From Macrothele yani (taxonomy: Eukaryota > Arthropoda > Arachnida > Araneae > Macrothelidae): a stretch of DNA of 64,000 nt. A program made the position numbers and the translations under genes. The stretch's first letter is position 1; every line of letters begins with the position of its first letter. This document shows, piece by piece, positions 1-12,221 of this stretch. The stretch covers positions 44,649,336-44,713,335 of the forward strand of contig CM077006.1 in the NCBI GenBank assembly GCA_039090855.1. The letters run 5' to 3'. The notes beneath the pieces are model-generated. The model worked only from the letters and a program-made list of their open reading frames with translations. It did not search any database and was not told the DNA's origin.

Positions 1-54
1 TCACACATATAACCAAGTAGGTCCTGTACCAATGATTTAATTGCCACATACAGA

Positions 55-1813
55 CTAGGCCTCAGTGGCCGAATATACAGGATTATCAATAAGGAGCGTG
101 GCCCTCCTTTTGGGCGATACAGCGTTGAATCCGACGTGGCATCGAGGCAATGAGAGTCCGAATAGAGTCATGGGGTATCTTGGACCATGTGATGTTGATC
201 CGAGTCCACAGTTCGTCTTCATTTTGCGGGATGGGAGGGTACTCGACCGACGTTCAGTCGTGTTCCACAGATGCTTGATGGGCGAGAGGTTAGGGGATCG
301 TGCTGGCCACGGAAGCATCCGCACACCGTGTAAAGCATTCAGGCTGATCCGAGCGGTATGTGGCCGGGCGTTATTCTGTTGAAAAATGACGTTTGGGATA
401 CCCTGCAGATACGGTAGTGCCACGGGCCGCAGCACTACATCAACAGAGCAGCGTGCCGTTAATGTGCCCGTATTGCGTACCAGCGGTGTACGGCTGTTGG
501 GCTGATAGCACCCACACCATGATTTCACGTTGCCGGACCGTGTGGTGCTCTGTAACCGGGGCTTCCATATTTATCAGAAGCGAAATTCTGTAGCCATTTT
601 TAGAGATAGTGAATTGTACTCATTTTCTTTCAATTCCCGCCATTTGGATGGGATGGGCAGCGAACAGGCAAAGTACTTTTTTCTCACGCGTCGCAGCAGA
701 GGGGGTGTTAGATTTATAGTTTCGTCGATGTGAGAAGAATGAAACTGGACATTATTGCTTTTCAGCTGTCCCAAGAAAAGCGGCGAAGGAAGTAGAGGGG
801 GCCAGCGAGCCAATTAATGAATCTTGCGTTTTTCGGAGAGGAGGCATCTGAGGGTGTAGCAGAGGGAACACGGTGGCAGAAAGTCGGCGAGGCAAGAGAT
901 CTTTAGCGGGGGTGCATTATCTTCGGGGAAAAAAGGGAAGGAGGAAGGAATGAGGCCGATGATGAGAGAGACGGAAGAAGATTATGAGGGGTTAATATAT
1001 AGAAAGAAAGGAGATGAGAACAAGGGTTAAAGACATTCCCCGTAACATCTGAAAAAAAGTCTTGCTCACTGCAAAATTTAGCCTCAGTCGATTCACTGTT
1101 CTATACTTTGTATTGTATTCATCTGCTCCAGTTGGGAGAATTACGGATTATACCACCCATACCGAACTTACTGCAAAGGAAGCATCAAACGAACCCTCCA
1201 CACAGGGCGCTGTAATAGAACTCAGCACCAAGCTCTGTAACAGCTCCACAAAGGCGAAGGAATCCGCCCATTGGCCACGTTGCCTCCAGACTCTCACAGG
1301 GAGATCATCCGTGGTATGACAGAACTGCGATTCGTCGATGAACACCACAACACTGTTCCATTCGGCACCCCACACAGCTCTGGGGCGACACCATGCCAAG
1401 CGGTGACGGCGATGGCTCGCTGTTAAGGGTAGCCTTCGCAACGGACGGGTGGACAGCAAACCAGCCGCAGCCAATCGGCGCGACACTGTCCGCGTCGATA
1501 TCGGAGCATTCAAGCCTCCCCGTACACTCCGCAAAATGTCGCCCGTTGTAGCCTGTGGGTCCGCTATGGCATGTCGTCGGATGCGACGATCGGTGTGCTC
1601 GGACGTCCGTCTCCGTGCTGCTGTCCCCCTATGATGTTGCAGAGATCCTTCCTGGGACCACGGTCTCCAAATGTGACCGACGGTTATGATATCACCTTGC
1701 GTTTCTTACGCAATAAGACGCAAGGACCATCCTGCGGTACGAAGGCCTGCGATAGTACTTCTCGTGAACTCATCCGTTTGACGAAATCGCGTACGACGGC
1801 ATCTTAACGGCAT
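55..1813 (-). pseudogene. Tc1-like transposase pseudogene, split by an insertion
   Basis: Cut-and-paste DDE transposase remnant read on the minus strand. The likely start is the ATG at 1813, followed by a Tc1 N-terminal HTH region (TDEFTRSTIAGLRTAGWS) that hits a stop early. A second HTH segment and the first catalytic motif (IDESQF) lie between about 1534 and 1240. The C-terminal part at 55-546 has FQQNNARPHTA, where the second catalytic Asp is Asn, and WPARSPNLSPIKHLW, where the catalytic Glu is Lys. Two of three catalytic residues are therefore lost and the copy is dead. A 675-bp insertion (557-1231) divides it. The Tc1 family assignment is firm from the motif order. Confidence 0.85.
557..1231. 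mobile_element. unrecognised 675-bp insertion with 10-bp target duplication
   Basis: The identical 10-mer GCTCTGTAAC lies at 547-556 and 1232-1241, exactly flanking this block. Removing the block and one 10-mer joins the two halves of the surrounding Tc1 transposase. No terminal inverted repeat, ORF or tRNA-like box is recognised inside, and the middle is purine-rich (about 780-1020). A 10-bp duplication would fit a retroposed piece, but the class is unknown. Confidence 0.6.
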
Positions 1814-2397
1814 TGGCACCTCTTGTTCGTTCTCCAGACACGGTTATAACAGAACCACTCAACAACGTCTCGACTGATGGCCTCACAGGCTGGTTGTCCG
1901 CTTATATTCTGCGCGCCGCTCGTGCGATCGGCTTGCAAATGCAGTCATTTGCATAACTTGTACGTGTGCACCCACCCTGCAATTTGCATGACGTTTCGTT
2001 CTTGTCTTCGTGGTGTGGCATTTTCTCTGCCAGGCAGTGTAATTTGAAAACCATTTCTTTTTTTCCAACAGTTAAGTCTGAACATCGTACCCGAATAAAA
2101 AGAACGTGAACAGAAAGCCCTCTTGGAGTTTCGCTTTCGATTATTTCGCCTTCGATTATCTTGTTTTCGATTATTTCATCCATAATTTACATCACATAGA
2201 GAGGAACTTTTACATCATCAGATGAATTTGAATCTCTGCTGGTAAGACGTGCGAAAATTAACCTGGAGAAAAAAACTTTGCATCAGAAGTTGAGTCTCAG
2301 CTGTTCATGATACGTTTAGAAGAGGCGATATCGCGACAAATGCCAAAATACTATGAACCCACTTAGTGGAGAAATTGTGCTCTTGTGCAATACAGCA
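1814..2397. other. no recognisable feature
   Basis: Contains the outer flank of the Tc1 remnant up to about 1880. The rest is AT-leaning DNA with short ORFs that show no domain and no coding character. Confidence 0.5.
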
Positions 2398-2482
2398 AAA
2401 TAATAATAATAATAATAATAAGTATTATTATTATTATTATAAGCTTTATTATAATAAGTATTATTATAATAAGTATTATCAT
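2398..2482. repeat. AAT/ATT microsatellite
   Basis: A run of AAT triplets followed by imperfect TAT/ATT triplets interrupted by AAG. The 67-codon ORF over it is a by-product of the repeat. Confidence 0.9.
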
Positions 2483-3177
2483 TACTGTATTAAATGTTTT
2501 TTGTACGTAAAAATCTTGAAGAAGTTCGTAGTGGTTTTAAAATATGACGTCTGCCACTCGCCTGCGTAAAAACTTTCCCACTGTTTTTATGAGCGAGATT
2601 AGCTTAATTTTTGATGCGTTCTTCTTAAGATGAGGAAAGGAGGGGAAGATGTAAAAAAAAAAAATTATCATTATCACTGCTCAAGGGCATTGAAGAAGAC
2701 CAATTTCAAATTGTAATTGGCAATGCATCACCTTCCGTGCGGGAACCATTGACATCTGCATGCCACAACAGCATGCGCGAGGAGTCAGCTGAAAGGCGAA
2801 AAATTTGGTGACCCCGATTTGCACCGCTAAAGATCAAAGGTCATTGGGTAGGCATGTTTTTCGCGGTAATCGGGGTCAGACTCCTCCCGCCGGGGGTGAC
2901 AACGGAGCATCATCCCAGTGGCCCTGAACAGAATCATCCACCACCAACAACAGGTGTCTCAGGTGATCGTACAAAGGGGGAACGGCAAATGAACTAAGAT
3001 GGCGCCGTAAAAAGGGCTGCGAACTTCAGCCAATCAAATTGCACAGATGCTATTGCCCACAGTGAAGTGATTGTTCGTATCTAGTAGATGTCATTCATAA
3101 GGTAAAAGAAACTTCTGGACACTGCATTGTGCTGCGACTGGGAATCTCAAGCCACTTTGATTTCGCTGAGAATAAAA
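2483..3177 (+). other. presumed 5' flank / 5' UTR of the chitin-binding protein gene
   Basis: Lies directly upstream of the proposed first coding exon. I see no clear TATA box and cannot place a transcription start. It looks like mostly unique sequence, with poly(A) at about 2654. Its promoter role is inferred only from position. Confidence 0.3.
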
Positions 3178-3226
3178 ATGATGCCAATTATTTTCTCTTT
3201 CCTCCTCCTCACAGCGGTCCACAGAG
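3178..3226 (+). CDS. CPAP3/obstructor-like chitin-binding protein, exon 1 (signal peptide)
   Basis: Begins with ATG ATG and encodes MMPIIFSFLLLTAVHRG, a short hydrophobic core typical of a secretory signal peptide. It runs straight into a consensus donor (AGAG|GTAAGA) at 3227. The exon ends after codon base 1. The exon at 55900 starts with the two bases that complete a Gly codon, giving ...HRGLAQKNSVC with a plausible cleavage site after GLA. CPAP3 genes commonly have the signal peptide on its own small first exon. The link to 55900 is inference: phase, strand, signal-peptide content and order all agree, but no transcript is available. An unseen alternative first exon nearer exon 2 cannot be excluded. 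Confidence 0.6.
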
Positions 3227-3473
3227 GTAAGAAATCTTTGTAGAAATCCTTTTAACCTCAAAAGTAAATAAATAAAAATAAAAAAAAAATTAAAAAAGGA
3301 ATCTTTTTTCACGAGAATAATCTTTTTCTTGCAATATGTATTGAATTAATATTTCTTTTCTTTTAAAGCAAAGTGCTACTCAATATCGTGGTTTACGGGA
3401 TAATTTAATATTATTTACTGGATTATCAACACTCATCAATGATGTAGCTTTAAGGGGGAAAGTGCATTAGCGG

Positions 3474-5357
3474 CAGGGACGGATTGGAGGTCGCAAAAGG
3501 GCCCGGGAAAATTTTTGCAAATGGGCCCGTTCAGTTGTAGTTCTGCGGTACACAACTGAAAATCACTTTTTTTTATTTAAGAAACAAAACAAAAGGTACA
3601 GTTGCTCTGGAAAAGCATAGTACTGGGGGAAGGGGAGGTTAAAAAGTACACCCGTCATCCTTAAATTGAAGTGGGTGTTGCGGAAAATTTTTCATCGGCC
3701 CGTTCCAAGATTTTACTGCAGAAAAACTGTACTGCAATTTTTCTGTTGTCGACAATCATAGTTAGAAATCTCAAGATTTTAAATATCGTGGCAAACTCAC
3801 TTAATCGACGTGGAAAAAGCGAATAACCAGGTTTAAATCAATAGTTTAGTTAGTTATGTATGAAATTCGGCTGGAGAAGCTTCTAATTTTGGACGCACTC
3901 AATATTTTTATATGTTTAAAATTTTCTCTTAAGAACGCTGAATTAAGAATATTAAATTTAAAAAAAAAGCTTATATAGCCTTTTCATGTTTGACAGATCG
4001 TAAAATAATCTTGATTTTCATACCTTTGAGCTTCCAGTTCTTAAATTTTTAACGAAGTGGGCTGAAATTCCAGCAAATATTTGAGAGAGAGAGAGAGAAC
4101 TGCTACTACCAAAATTATGTTGGAGTTGTACCAAAAATCTCTTCGCATAAGACATGATTTTTAAATTTAAATAAATGAAAAACAATACAGAACTTTTACA
4201 ATGTAAAATTATCTATTTGTACTGCAATAAAATTCCACAATAGGAAAATTGTTATTTTTGTATTGTGGACAATCCCAGAAATTTAAAGATTTTTAAATAT
4301 CGTGGCAAACAAATTCTTCATTTAGTGATCATATATTCGTATGTGTTTCAATTACAAAACGTGCTTTTATGCTGCGGTTATGTATTGTAAAAGAACCTTA
4401 CTAAATAACGTAAACAAAACAATTTCCAACTTCATGTTGAAATGATATCTCCGTAAATGCTTTCATCTGCAGCATTTGTCAGTTATCACAAGGAGCACAG
4501 ATAGAACATTTCTGAGGGAAAGGGATCGTATATGAACACCCCCGCAAATAATCTTAGTTATTTCAAAATAAGTTCTTGATATTATTAGCTTTCACTCTGA
4601 ATTCTGTGTTGTCATATAGTGGATAGTACATCCCATAATGATCATTATTTAGCATTGTTCTGCAACTTCATCAAACATGAGCGAGTATATTCACTACTTT
4701 AACTAAAGTAATGAAAAAAATTTAGCCCTGTTCAGCCCCCACCCCAATGCTGTTAACATACGTAGATTGTTGTGCCTCCCGATTTTTCCTGATGCCGGGC
4801 CCCTCGAAACATTTCAGGGAGAAGTGAATGGTCAAGGAAACTATATAAATAGATAGACATCAATTCTTCACTCTGCAGTTGAGAAAGACATTGATTAATT
4901 GTACGAGGAGGAAAGAGTGGAAGAGGAGATTTTTTTTAATGCCTAAACAGATTAATCATAGTTTTCGGGCTCGTTTGGGCCCGGGCTCTATCTTGAAATA
5001 TGAAATTCTGGCTCGGGTGGGCTAGGGCTGACATACTTCGGGCTCGGGCTTTTAAAATTGAGCCCGAACTCAGCTCTGATGGGCGCAGCACTAATGCCTT
5101 CTTTCAACCAATGGGATTAAAATCAACTACCCACCTCCCCTTCCTTGGGGAGTATATAGAACATCTTATACACACCCCCGCTTGTTATAATTACATTATG
5201 TGTATTTCGTTTAAAAAAAAGTGTTGTAGTTCAGTTGTGTGTTTAAAACAACTGAAAACATTTTTAAGAAAGTAAGAAAGAAAGAAAGAAAGACAAAATA
5301 TACGGAAGGGGCCCACCGGGAAATGTCCGGGTGTTCCAGTGGGCCAATCTGCCCCTG
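3474..5357. mobile_element. non-autonomous hAT-like element, copy 1
   Basis: Starts CAGGGACGGATTGG and ends CCAATCTGCCCCTG, a terminal inverted repeat of hAT type. It is flanked by 8-bp ATTAGCGG (3466-3473) and TTTAGTGG (5358-5365), which match at 6 of 8 positions, as expected for an old hAT target duplication. It has a close full-length relative at 7477-9535. Interior is AT-rich with no recognisable transposase; short ORFs inside are not conserved between the two copies. Confidence 0.75.
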
Positions 5358-5727
5358 TTTAGTGGCGAACGGGTTAGGTTAAACAAACTCAGAAAGAAAG
5401 ACCTAAAAATTTTAAAGAAATTGAAAATTTTATTTGTTGTTTTCAGCAGTTAGTATGTTTATTTAAAGTTTTATTACTAATTATTTTTAACAACTTTTAT
5501 TAAAATTGATTAACTGGAGCAACTTTAAATAAAAGGTAAAAGTTACGTATGAATCAGATTCTAAATATATTAAGTTTCCCTTTCGGTACTGTTCTGTCAT
5601 TTTGTATGGCTCCAAATATTTTGTGTGAGTAATGTGTCAGTCACATTTAAAACATGTAACTTGTATGCCGCTCTTGTTAAGAATATGGGGTATGAGTGGT
5701 GGATATCTTTTGCGTTGTTTTTTGTTT
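5358..5727. other. no recognisable feature
   Basis: AT-rich sequence between the first hAT-like copy and the first R145 array. Confidence 0.4.
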
Positions 5728-6440
5728 TTTAGCGCTTTCCAACCAAAGGTTGAAGAAGCGTATATGTGCTCCAGCTTTGTCCGTCTGTCTGTTTGCCAGC
5801 ACGATAACTCGTGTAAAAATGGTTCGATTTCGATGAAATGTTAGTATGTGGTAGGGGGCAACTGGGGACGAACCCTATTGAAAATGGACGAAATGGGGTC
5901 AAAGGTTAGGACATAGGAACGGGATCCATTTCATCGCCCTTATGCGTCATAACTTACGTAAAAATTCTTGGACTGAGACAAAACTTTATCATGTTCCGGA
6001 GGTATACTGAACCGGTTATTGTTTAATATGATCGAAATGGGGTCAGTGGTCAGGGAACAGAAGCGAGATTTATTCCACAGCCATTATCCTCATAACATGA
6101 CTAAAAAGGCTTCTATTGCGACAAAAGTCCAGAGGTATATTGAACCAGTTCTGTTCAATATAATCGAAATGGGGTCCTCAGGGCACAGGAACAATATCTA
6201 TTCCACAGCCATTATCCTCATAACTTGACTAAAAATACTTCTATTGCTACAAAACTTTAGTATGTTGTTCTGGAGGTATAGTGAACCAATTCTGTTTAAT
6301 ATCGTCGAAATGGGGTCAAATATCAGGGCACAGGAGCGAGGTTTATTCCACAGTCATTATCCTCATAACTTGAGTAATGATTTCTGGTATGTTGGAAAGC
6401 GTATCATAATCAATTCATTGCATGATTTTACTAACTTGCT
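5728..6440 (+). repeat. R145 repeat array, copy A
   Basis: Begins with the family head (CGCTTTCCAACC, then GGTTGAAGAAGCG, then a TCCGTCTGTCTG run) and ends with the family tail (GTTGGAAAGCGTATCATAATC ... ACTAACTTG). Between them are diverged units of about 130-145 bp, each restarting at ATAACTYG(C)GTAAAAATG (5814, 5949, 6092, 6220, 6365). The short ORFs across it change frame from unit to unit and are not coding. Confidence 0.85.
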
Positions 6441-6444
6441 ATTG

Positions 6445-6812
6445 ACAACCTTGTCGGAAGACGGTTGCTCCAATCACTATGCTACTCACTACATATTTCT
6501 TTATCTACAAATGATTGAAATGATTACAAATTCCACCGGGATCACCACCAGCCCTAACTCAACAATCCGCTTGTAAAGCTTACACGCACAGAGAAGGTTC
6601 AGGCTCTACTATCTACGTCTAGACAGGCTTTTGAGCGTGTACGAGAAACGAAGGGATATTAAATGGAACCTAGAGGCTCATCATAGGAAAGTCGGTAGAC
6701 AGGGAGAAGTCAGTAGATATAGCCACTAAAGTGCGTCGCTGATGCCACTGACGTCACAAACGTCAAAGTATACACTAGTAGTAGGGGCAGAGAAAGGGTG
6801 TGGGAGGAACGC
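6445..6812. repeat. 368-bp sequence nearly identical to 16292-16659
   Basis: Matches the block at 16292 over its whole length with about two substitutions seen by eye (for example at GTGCGTCGC versus GTGTGTCGC). This is far closer than any other repeat pair here. It contains ACGCACAGAGAAGGTT and TGACGTCAC motifs shared with the SINE3-type repeats, so it is probably a recently moved member of that group on the minus strand. It sits directly after the R145 tail. Confidence 0.8.
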
Positions 6813-7476
6813 CGAACCCTGATTTGGAGCCGTTGATTTCGGGAATGGCCAACGCCGTGGGATGAGCACACAGCCCATGCCTCACCCGAAGCTCAAGCGA
6901 TTTGCCAGAAGCCAGTACTTCTGACCACTCGGACCTCCGGAACGTCCTTGTGCATTACTCATAAGGAATCACAGAATAGGCTCGGGGCATTACTTTTGTT
7001 GGAGCCTGTGGCGAATTTAGCTGAAATGCCCTTCTCAACAGTAAGACACTTGTCACTTTGGAGGGGGGAGGTTAACGACCACTATAGGAAACTCTAAGAG
7101 ATACAAGGAGCCGTTCTTCCCTAATTTAGGTTCACTGGCTCCAGGGAAGTAAAAAAAGAAGTGCTGTAAAACGAGCACACTAACGACTGGGACTCCAGGC
7201 CCTCTCAGAAGAACAGTGAGTCGCTTACGCTATCGTAGAGTCCACTTGTCGCTCTGTGTACATGCATGTTTAACTTTTTTGTGTTGCTTTTTCTCCTGGA
7301 AGTCAATCACGCCTTACTGGGTGATCCGACACTTTAGTCTCGTTCTTGCAATACGAACGTTCTGTTAAGGCACGAGTATGATTTCACATAAATCAGTGTT
7401 CAATTTACATGATAATCTAAAACAATTGCTTTGCCCAGCTTTTCTTCCCAACTAACCACAAAAAGTGCCTCAGTAT
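6813..7476 (-). repeat. SINE2 fragment (about 7060-7175) in otherwise plain sequence
   Basis: Contains TTAACGACCACTATAGG, then CCCTAATTTAGG, then GGCTCCAGGGAAG, matching in order the 3' half of the SINE2 family on the minus strand. The tRNA-like head is missing. The remainder of this stretch shows nothing recognisable. Confidence 0.5.
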
Positions 7477-9535
7477 CAGGGGGCGGATTAGGGCCCAGGA
7501 AAAGTTTTGCAAATGGACCCGTTCAGTTGTAGTTCTGCGGTACTATTGTATCACAACTGAAAATCACGTTTTTTATTTAAGAAACAAAGCAAAAAGTACA
7601 GTTGCTCTGGAAACAGTGGCAAGCATAGTACTGGGGAGAGGGGGTGGGGGTAAAAAGTACACCCGTCATCTTTAAATTGAAGTGGGTGTTGCGGAAACAT
7701 TTTCATCAGCCCATGCCAAGATTTTACTGCACAAAAATCGCACTGCAATTTTTCTGTCGTGAACAATCACAGTTAGAAATTTCAAGATATTTAAATATCG
7801 TGGCAAACTCACTTAATCGACGTGAAAAAAGCTAATAACGAGGTTTAAATCACTAGTTTAGTTAGTTATGCATGTAATTGCGCTGGAGAAGATTCTAATT
7901 TTGGACACACTCAATATATATATTTGTTTAAAAATTTCTCTTAAGAACGCTGAAGTAAGAACATTAAAAAAAAATTTTAATTGTTCATATATCCTTTTCA
8001 TGTTTGACAGATCGTAAAATAATATTGATTTCAATACCTTTGAGCTTCCAGTTCTTAAAGTTTCAACGAAATGGGCTGAAATTCCAGCAAATATTTGAGA
8101 GAGAGATGGCTACTACCAAAATTGTGTTGAAGTTGTACCAAAAATCCTTTTGCATAAGATATGATTTTTAAATTTAAATAAATAGAAAAAAATACAGAAC
8201 TTTTACACTGTAAAATTTTCTATTTGTAGTGCAATTTTTGTAATTTTTCTATTGTGGACAATTAGTTAGAAATTTAAAGATTTTTAAATATCGTGGCGAA
8301 CAGATTCTTCATTTAGTGAACATATATTCGTATGTGCTTCAATTACCAAACGTGCTTTTGTGCTGCGGTTATGTATTGTAAAGACGCCTTACTAAATAAC
8401 GTAAACAAAACATTTTGCAACTTCATGTTGAAATGATATCTCCGTAAATGCCTTCATCTGCAGCATTTGTCAGTTATCACAAGAAGCGTAGGCTGCGTAG
8501 GTAGAACATTTCGGGGGAAAGGGGTCGTATATGAACATCCCTGCAAATACTCTTAGTTATTTCAAAATAAGTTCTTGATATTATTAGCTTTCACTCTGAA
8601 TTCTGTGTTGTCATATAGTGGATAGTACATCCCTTAATGACCATTATCTAAGCATTGTTCTGCAACTTTATCAAACATGGATGAGTATTTTCACTACTTG
8701 AACCAAAGTAGTGAAATTTTTAGCTCTGTTCAGCCCCCACCCCAATGCTGTTAACATAAGAAGATATTGTTGTGCCTCCCAATTTTTCCTGATGCCGGGG
8801 CTCTCGAAACATTTCAGGATGAAATGAATGATCAAAGAAACTATCGAAATAGATAAACATCCCTTCCCCACTCCGCAGTTGAGAAAGACGTCGGTTAATT
8901 GCACAGGGAGGAAGGAGTGGAAGTTTGGAAGAGGAGGTTTTGTTTAATGCCAAAACGGATTAATCATAGTTTTCGGGCCCGGGCTGTAGCCGAATGTCAG
9001 CCCTAGCCCAATTCTATATTGTAAGAAAAATTCGGCAATGTAAAATTCGGCTAGGGCTAACATACTTCAGGCTCGGGCTCTTAAAATTAAGCCCGAATTC
9101 AGCTCTTATGAGCACAGCACTAATGCCTCGTACAACCAACGGGAGTAAAATCAAATACCCCCCCTCTTCCTTGGGGAATATATAGAACATCTTGTACCCC
9201 CCCCTCCTGCAACATACGGTACATACATTCTCGTTCCTCAGCTACTAAGTGAACCCAGAAGTTCGCAAACACACATGGCCCATCTATTGTAGTTGGGATT
9301 CTAGCAATTGTCTGGGTGAGAGGATTTTTTTCCCTAATTCAAAATAGAAGGGTTTGTTTCCCCCCGCTTGTTATAATTACATTATGTGTATTTCGTTTGT
9401 GAAAAAAGTGTTGTGTTCAGTTGTGTGTTTAAAACAACTGAACTGAAAACAATTTTAAGAAAGAAAGAGACAAAATATACGGAAGGGGCCCACCGGGAAA
9501 TGTCCCGGTGTCCCGGTGGGCCAATCCGCCCCCTG
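7477..9535. mobile_element. non-autonomous hAT-like element, copy 2
   Basis: Starts CAGGGGGCGGATTAGGGCC and ends CCAATCCGCCCCCTG; the interior aligns with copy 1 throughout. It is about 175 bp longer, with additional sequence near 9190-9370. The 8-bp flanks (CTCAGTAT and GCCTCTAT) are only weakly alike. No transposase recognised. Confidence 0.7.
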
Positions 9536-10879
9536 GCCTCTATACCCACAAAAATAGTGCTTTAACGTCGCTAAGCCGCTCCAAGGTTCTTCTACATCCC
9601 TGACTCTTATAACCTGTCTCGATAAATTTTTATGCATGTTAAGTAAAATAAAAACAGAAAATATTTACCATTTTACGCTTGTATCTGGATTTTTCATTTC
9701 AGAAATTGTAGGTTTTTGACTTCTGATGTAGAAATTTGAAAATTTACGAGTACGTAACTCATTCCAAAATTTGAATCTCTTTTTCCTACCGTTCTAAGAT
9801 TTCAAATTCGCGAGTTTGTTTATATATAAATTAATCTGAAGCGGCGTATCTAGTGATTTGACAAAGGCAACACATTCACACATGCATTTATTGTTTTCCT
9901 GCCTAGATTGCTTCCTTACAAATTAGTTAATTCCCCAAATCCGGAGCATTTTGAGCAGCATCACCGTTGAATAAATTTCATATTCGTCGTTCAACGGGAA
10001 ATACATCGATGAATTGCAGTTCCCGTATCAATAGCCATTCTCCCATATGAGATGAATGAAGATATGGGAACGTGACCATAGGATGTTGTAAAAATAAGTA
10101 CACGCACGGGCTCAAAAATTGCGAACGGACTTTGAGTCTCGAGACAGTGGGACCTAAACCGTGAGCAAGGCTGGCTGGACCATAGAGACAACCGGGCGGC
10201 CTCCCTGGGCCCAGCTCATTTACAGGGCACAGCAGTTTAGGAAATAAAAAACAAAATATTTTTTTCGATTTTTTTAAATTTATTATTATTAATTTTTTTA
10301 AGTTTAAGGGCGCGAGGCTCTTAAAAACATTTTCATAACTTTTTTTATGAACTTTTTTAATAACTTTTTTTACATAACTTTTTTTATATCTTATTTTTTA
10401 GTTTCCGATCTCCCCACTTTCCAATAGGTTGCCGCCCTTTGTTGTTCAGACATCGAGATCTGCAGATTTCAAATGAATATTATAACCTCCTTAAGCTTTT
10501 ACGCATTCTAGAAAATTAACTTTCATCATTTTATTCTTCCCTACTTTTATACTGTATATTGAACAATATATGTGTAAACCAGATACTTAAATTAGCACAT
10601 AAAGAATAAAAAGGGAAATATCAGACTTTGTTTTTGGACTATATATGGAAGCCAATAGTTCAGTAACTTTTAAAACAGTGCCGTAAATTTAAAAGAAAAA
10701 GACAATTTTTATATACGCGTGCAATAAAAGTTAGAAAGTTCACTAATTTGTCAGTTACTTCACCTTGCGTCAAGAATTAATCACTAAAAACATATGGGGA
10801 GGGGGGGGATTTTAACGAATTTATTTTAGAGGATCTATGCTGTTCTCTATGCAAAAATATTCGCTGTCATTTCTAACAA
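9536..10879. other. AT-rich stretch, no gene recognised
   Basis: Includes a low-complexity run at about 10340-10400 made of repeated ATAACTTTTTTTA-like phrases, and a G-run near 10800. Nothing else can be named. Confidence 0.5.
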
Positions 10880-11396
10880 AACAAGTTAGTAAAATCATGC
10901 AATTCATTGATTATGATACGCTTTCCAACATACCAGAAATCATTACTCAAGTTATGAGGATAATGGCTGTGGAATAAATCTCGCTCCTGTGCCCTGATTT
11001 CGATGATATTCAACAGAACTGGTTTATTATACCTCCGAAATAACATGATAAAGTTTTGTCGCAATCGAAGCAATTTTGCGTAAGTTATGATGCATAAGGG
11101 CTATGGAATACATCCCGCTCCTGTGTCCCAACCTTTGACCGCATTTCGCCCATTTTTAATAGGATTCTTCCCCATGCAGGCTCCTACAACATACTAACAG
11201 TTCATCCAAATCGAAACATTTTTATGTAAGTTATGACGCATAATGGCGATGGAAGTGATTCCGCTCCTATGTCCTGACCTTTGACCCCATTTCGTTCACT
11301 TTCAATAGGTTCGTCCCCAAGTGTTCCCCTACCACATACAAAATTTCATCGAAATCGAACGATTTTTACGCGAGTTATCGTGCGGACGAACATACG
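10880..11396 (-). repeat. R145 array, copy B (tail half, minus strand)
   Basis: Opens with the reversed tail (ACAAGTTAGTAAAATCATGC) and carries three reversed ~145-bp units. The array is broken at about 11396 and appears to resume at 12222. Confidence 0.8.
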
Positions 11397-11775
11397 CACA
11401 CAACCCGTAACGTAATGAGGCAGATGGGAATCGCGACCATCTGCTCGCAAGAGTGTGACGTCATAGAACTTTAATAGGATCCACACACAACGCGTGACGT
11501 AATGAGACAGATGGCGTGACCGCGCGCCAACATCTGAATTGCGAGAGTGTGACATCATATGATTTCTAAGCATGGATAACATTAATGGGACGATGCCACG
11601 ACACTAAAAACTTGGTAATTCGGGGTGGTTATTTAACCAACTGAACGAATTTTCGTAAAGTCGAGATCAAGCTAAATCGATTTCTAGTACCAGAAAACGG
11701 TAGGTTAACGACTGTCATCAAAATCATTAGAGCCGTTTTCAAAATAAAATTTACATACATACAAAAATTGCTTCT
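11397..11775. other. unclassified segment inside the R145 copy B region
   Basis: Holds two diverged copies of a ~65-bp phrase (ACACAACSCGTRACGTAATG ... GAGTGTGACRTCATA) at about 11400 and 11493. It then ends in AGAGCCGTTTTCAAAAT and ACATACATAC, which looks like the 3' end of a retroposed element. Class not determined. Confidence 0.35.
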
Positions 11776-12221
11776 TTAAGGTGAACGTCAAGTAATTTTG
11801 ATTCCTGTACTTCGAATGGAAAAATTTCTGTACACAATTTCTTCGCAATTAATGCGTTCCCAAGGATGAAAATTTGAACATCGATTAAAATATCTTCGTT
11901 TTATAACTTGGAATACTTAATATTTTCTAAAATATAACCATAATTATGCAATCCAACATTTGTTTGTCTACTGACGTCATCAAAGTACAGGTCGCGCCAT
12001 CCTTTTTCTGGTTTCAACACCACCAAAGGAAAAGTTATTGATTGTTAATATAATTATGGTTATGTTTTAGAAAATATTAAGTATTCCAAGTTACAATATG
12101 AAGTTATTTTAATCGATGTTCAAATTTTCATCCTTGGGAACACAATAATTGTGAAGGAAATGTGTACAAAAGTTTTTCCATTGGAAGTATAGGAAGCAAA
12201 ATTACTTGACGTCCACCTTAA
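11776..12221. mobile_element. fold-back MITE with ~170-bp inverted arms and TTAA flanks
   Basis: Left arm (GGTGAACGTCAAGTAATTTTG onward, about 11780-11945) is the imperfect reverse complement of the right arm (about 12048-12217, ending CAAAATTACTTGACGTCCACC). The element is bounded by TTAA at 11776-11779 and 12218-12221. The spacer is about 100 bp with no ORF. TTAA duplication is typical of piggyBac-type targets, but the termini are not the classical piggyBac sequence, so superfamily is open. Confidence 0.7.

Noticed and set aside
5000..5275. 91-codon ORF inside the first hAT-like element as transposase
   Set aside because: Not conserved in the second copy (7477-9535) and without hAT motifs.
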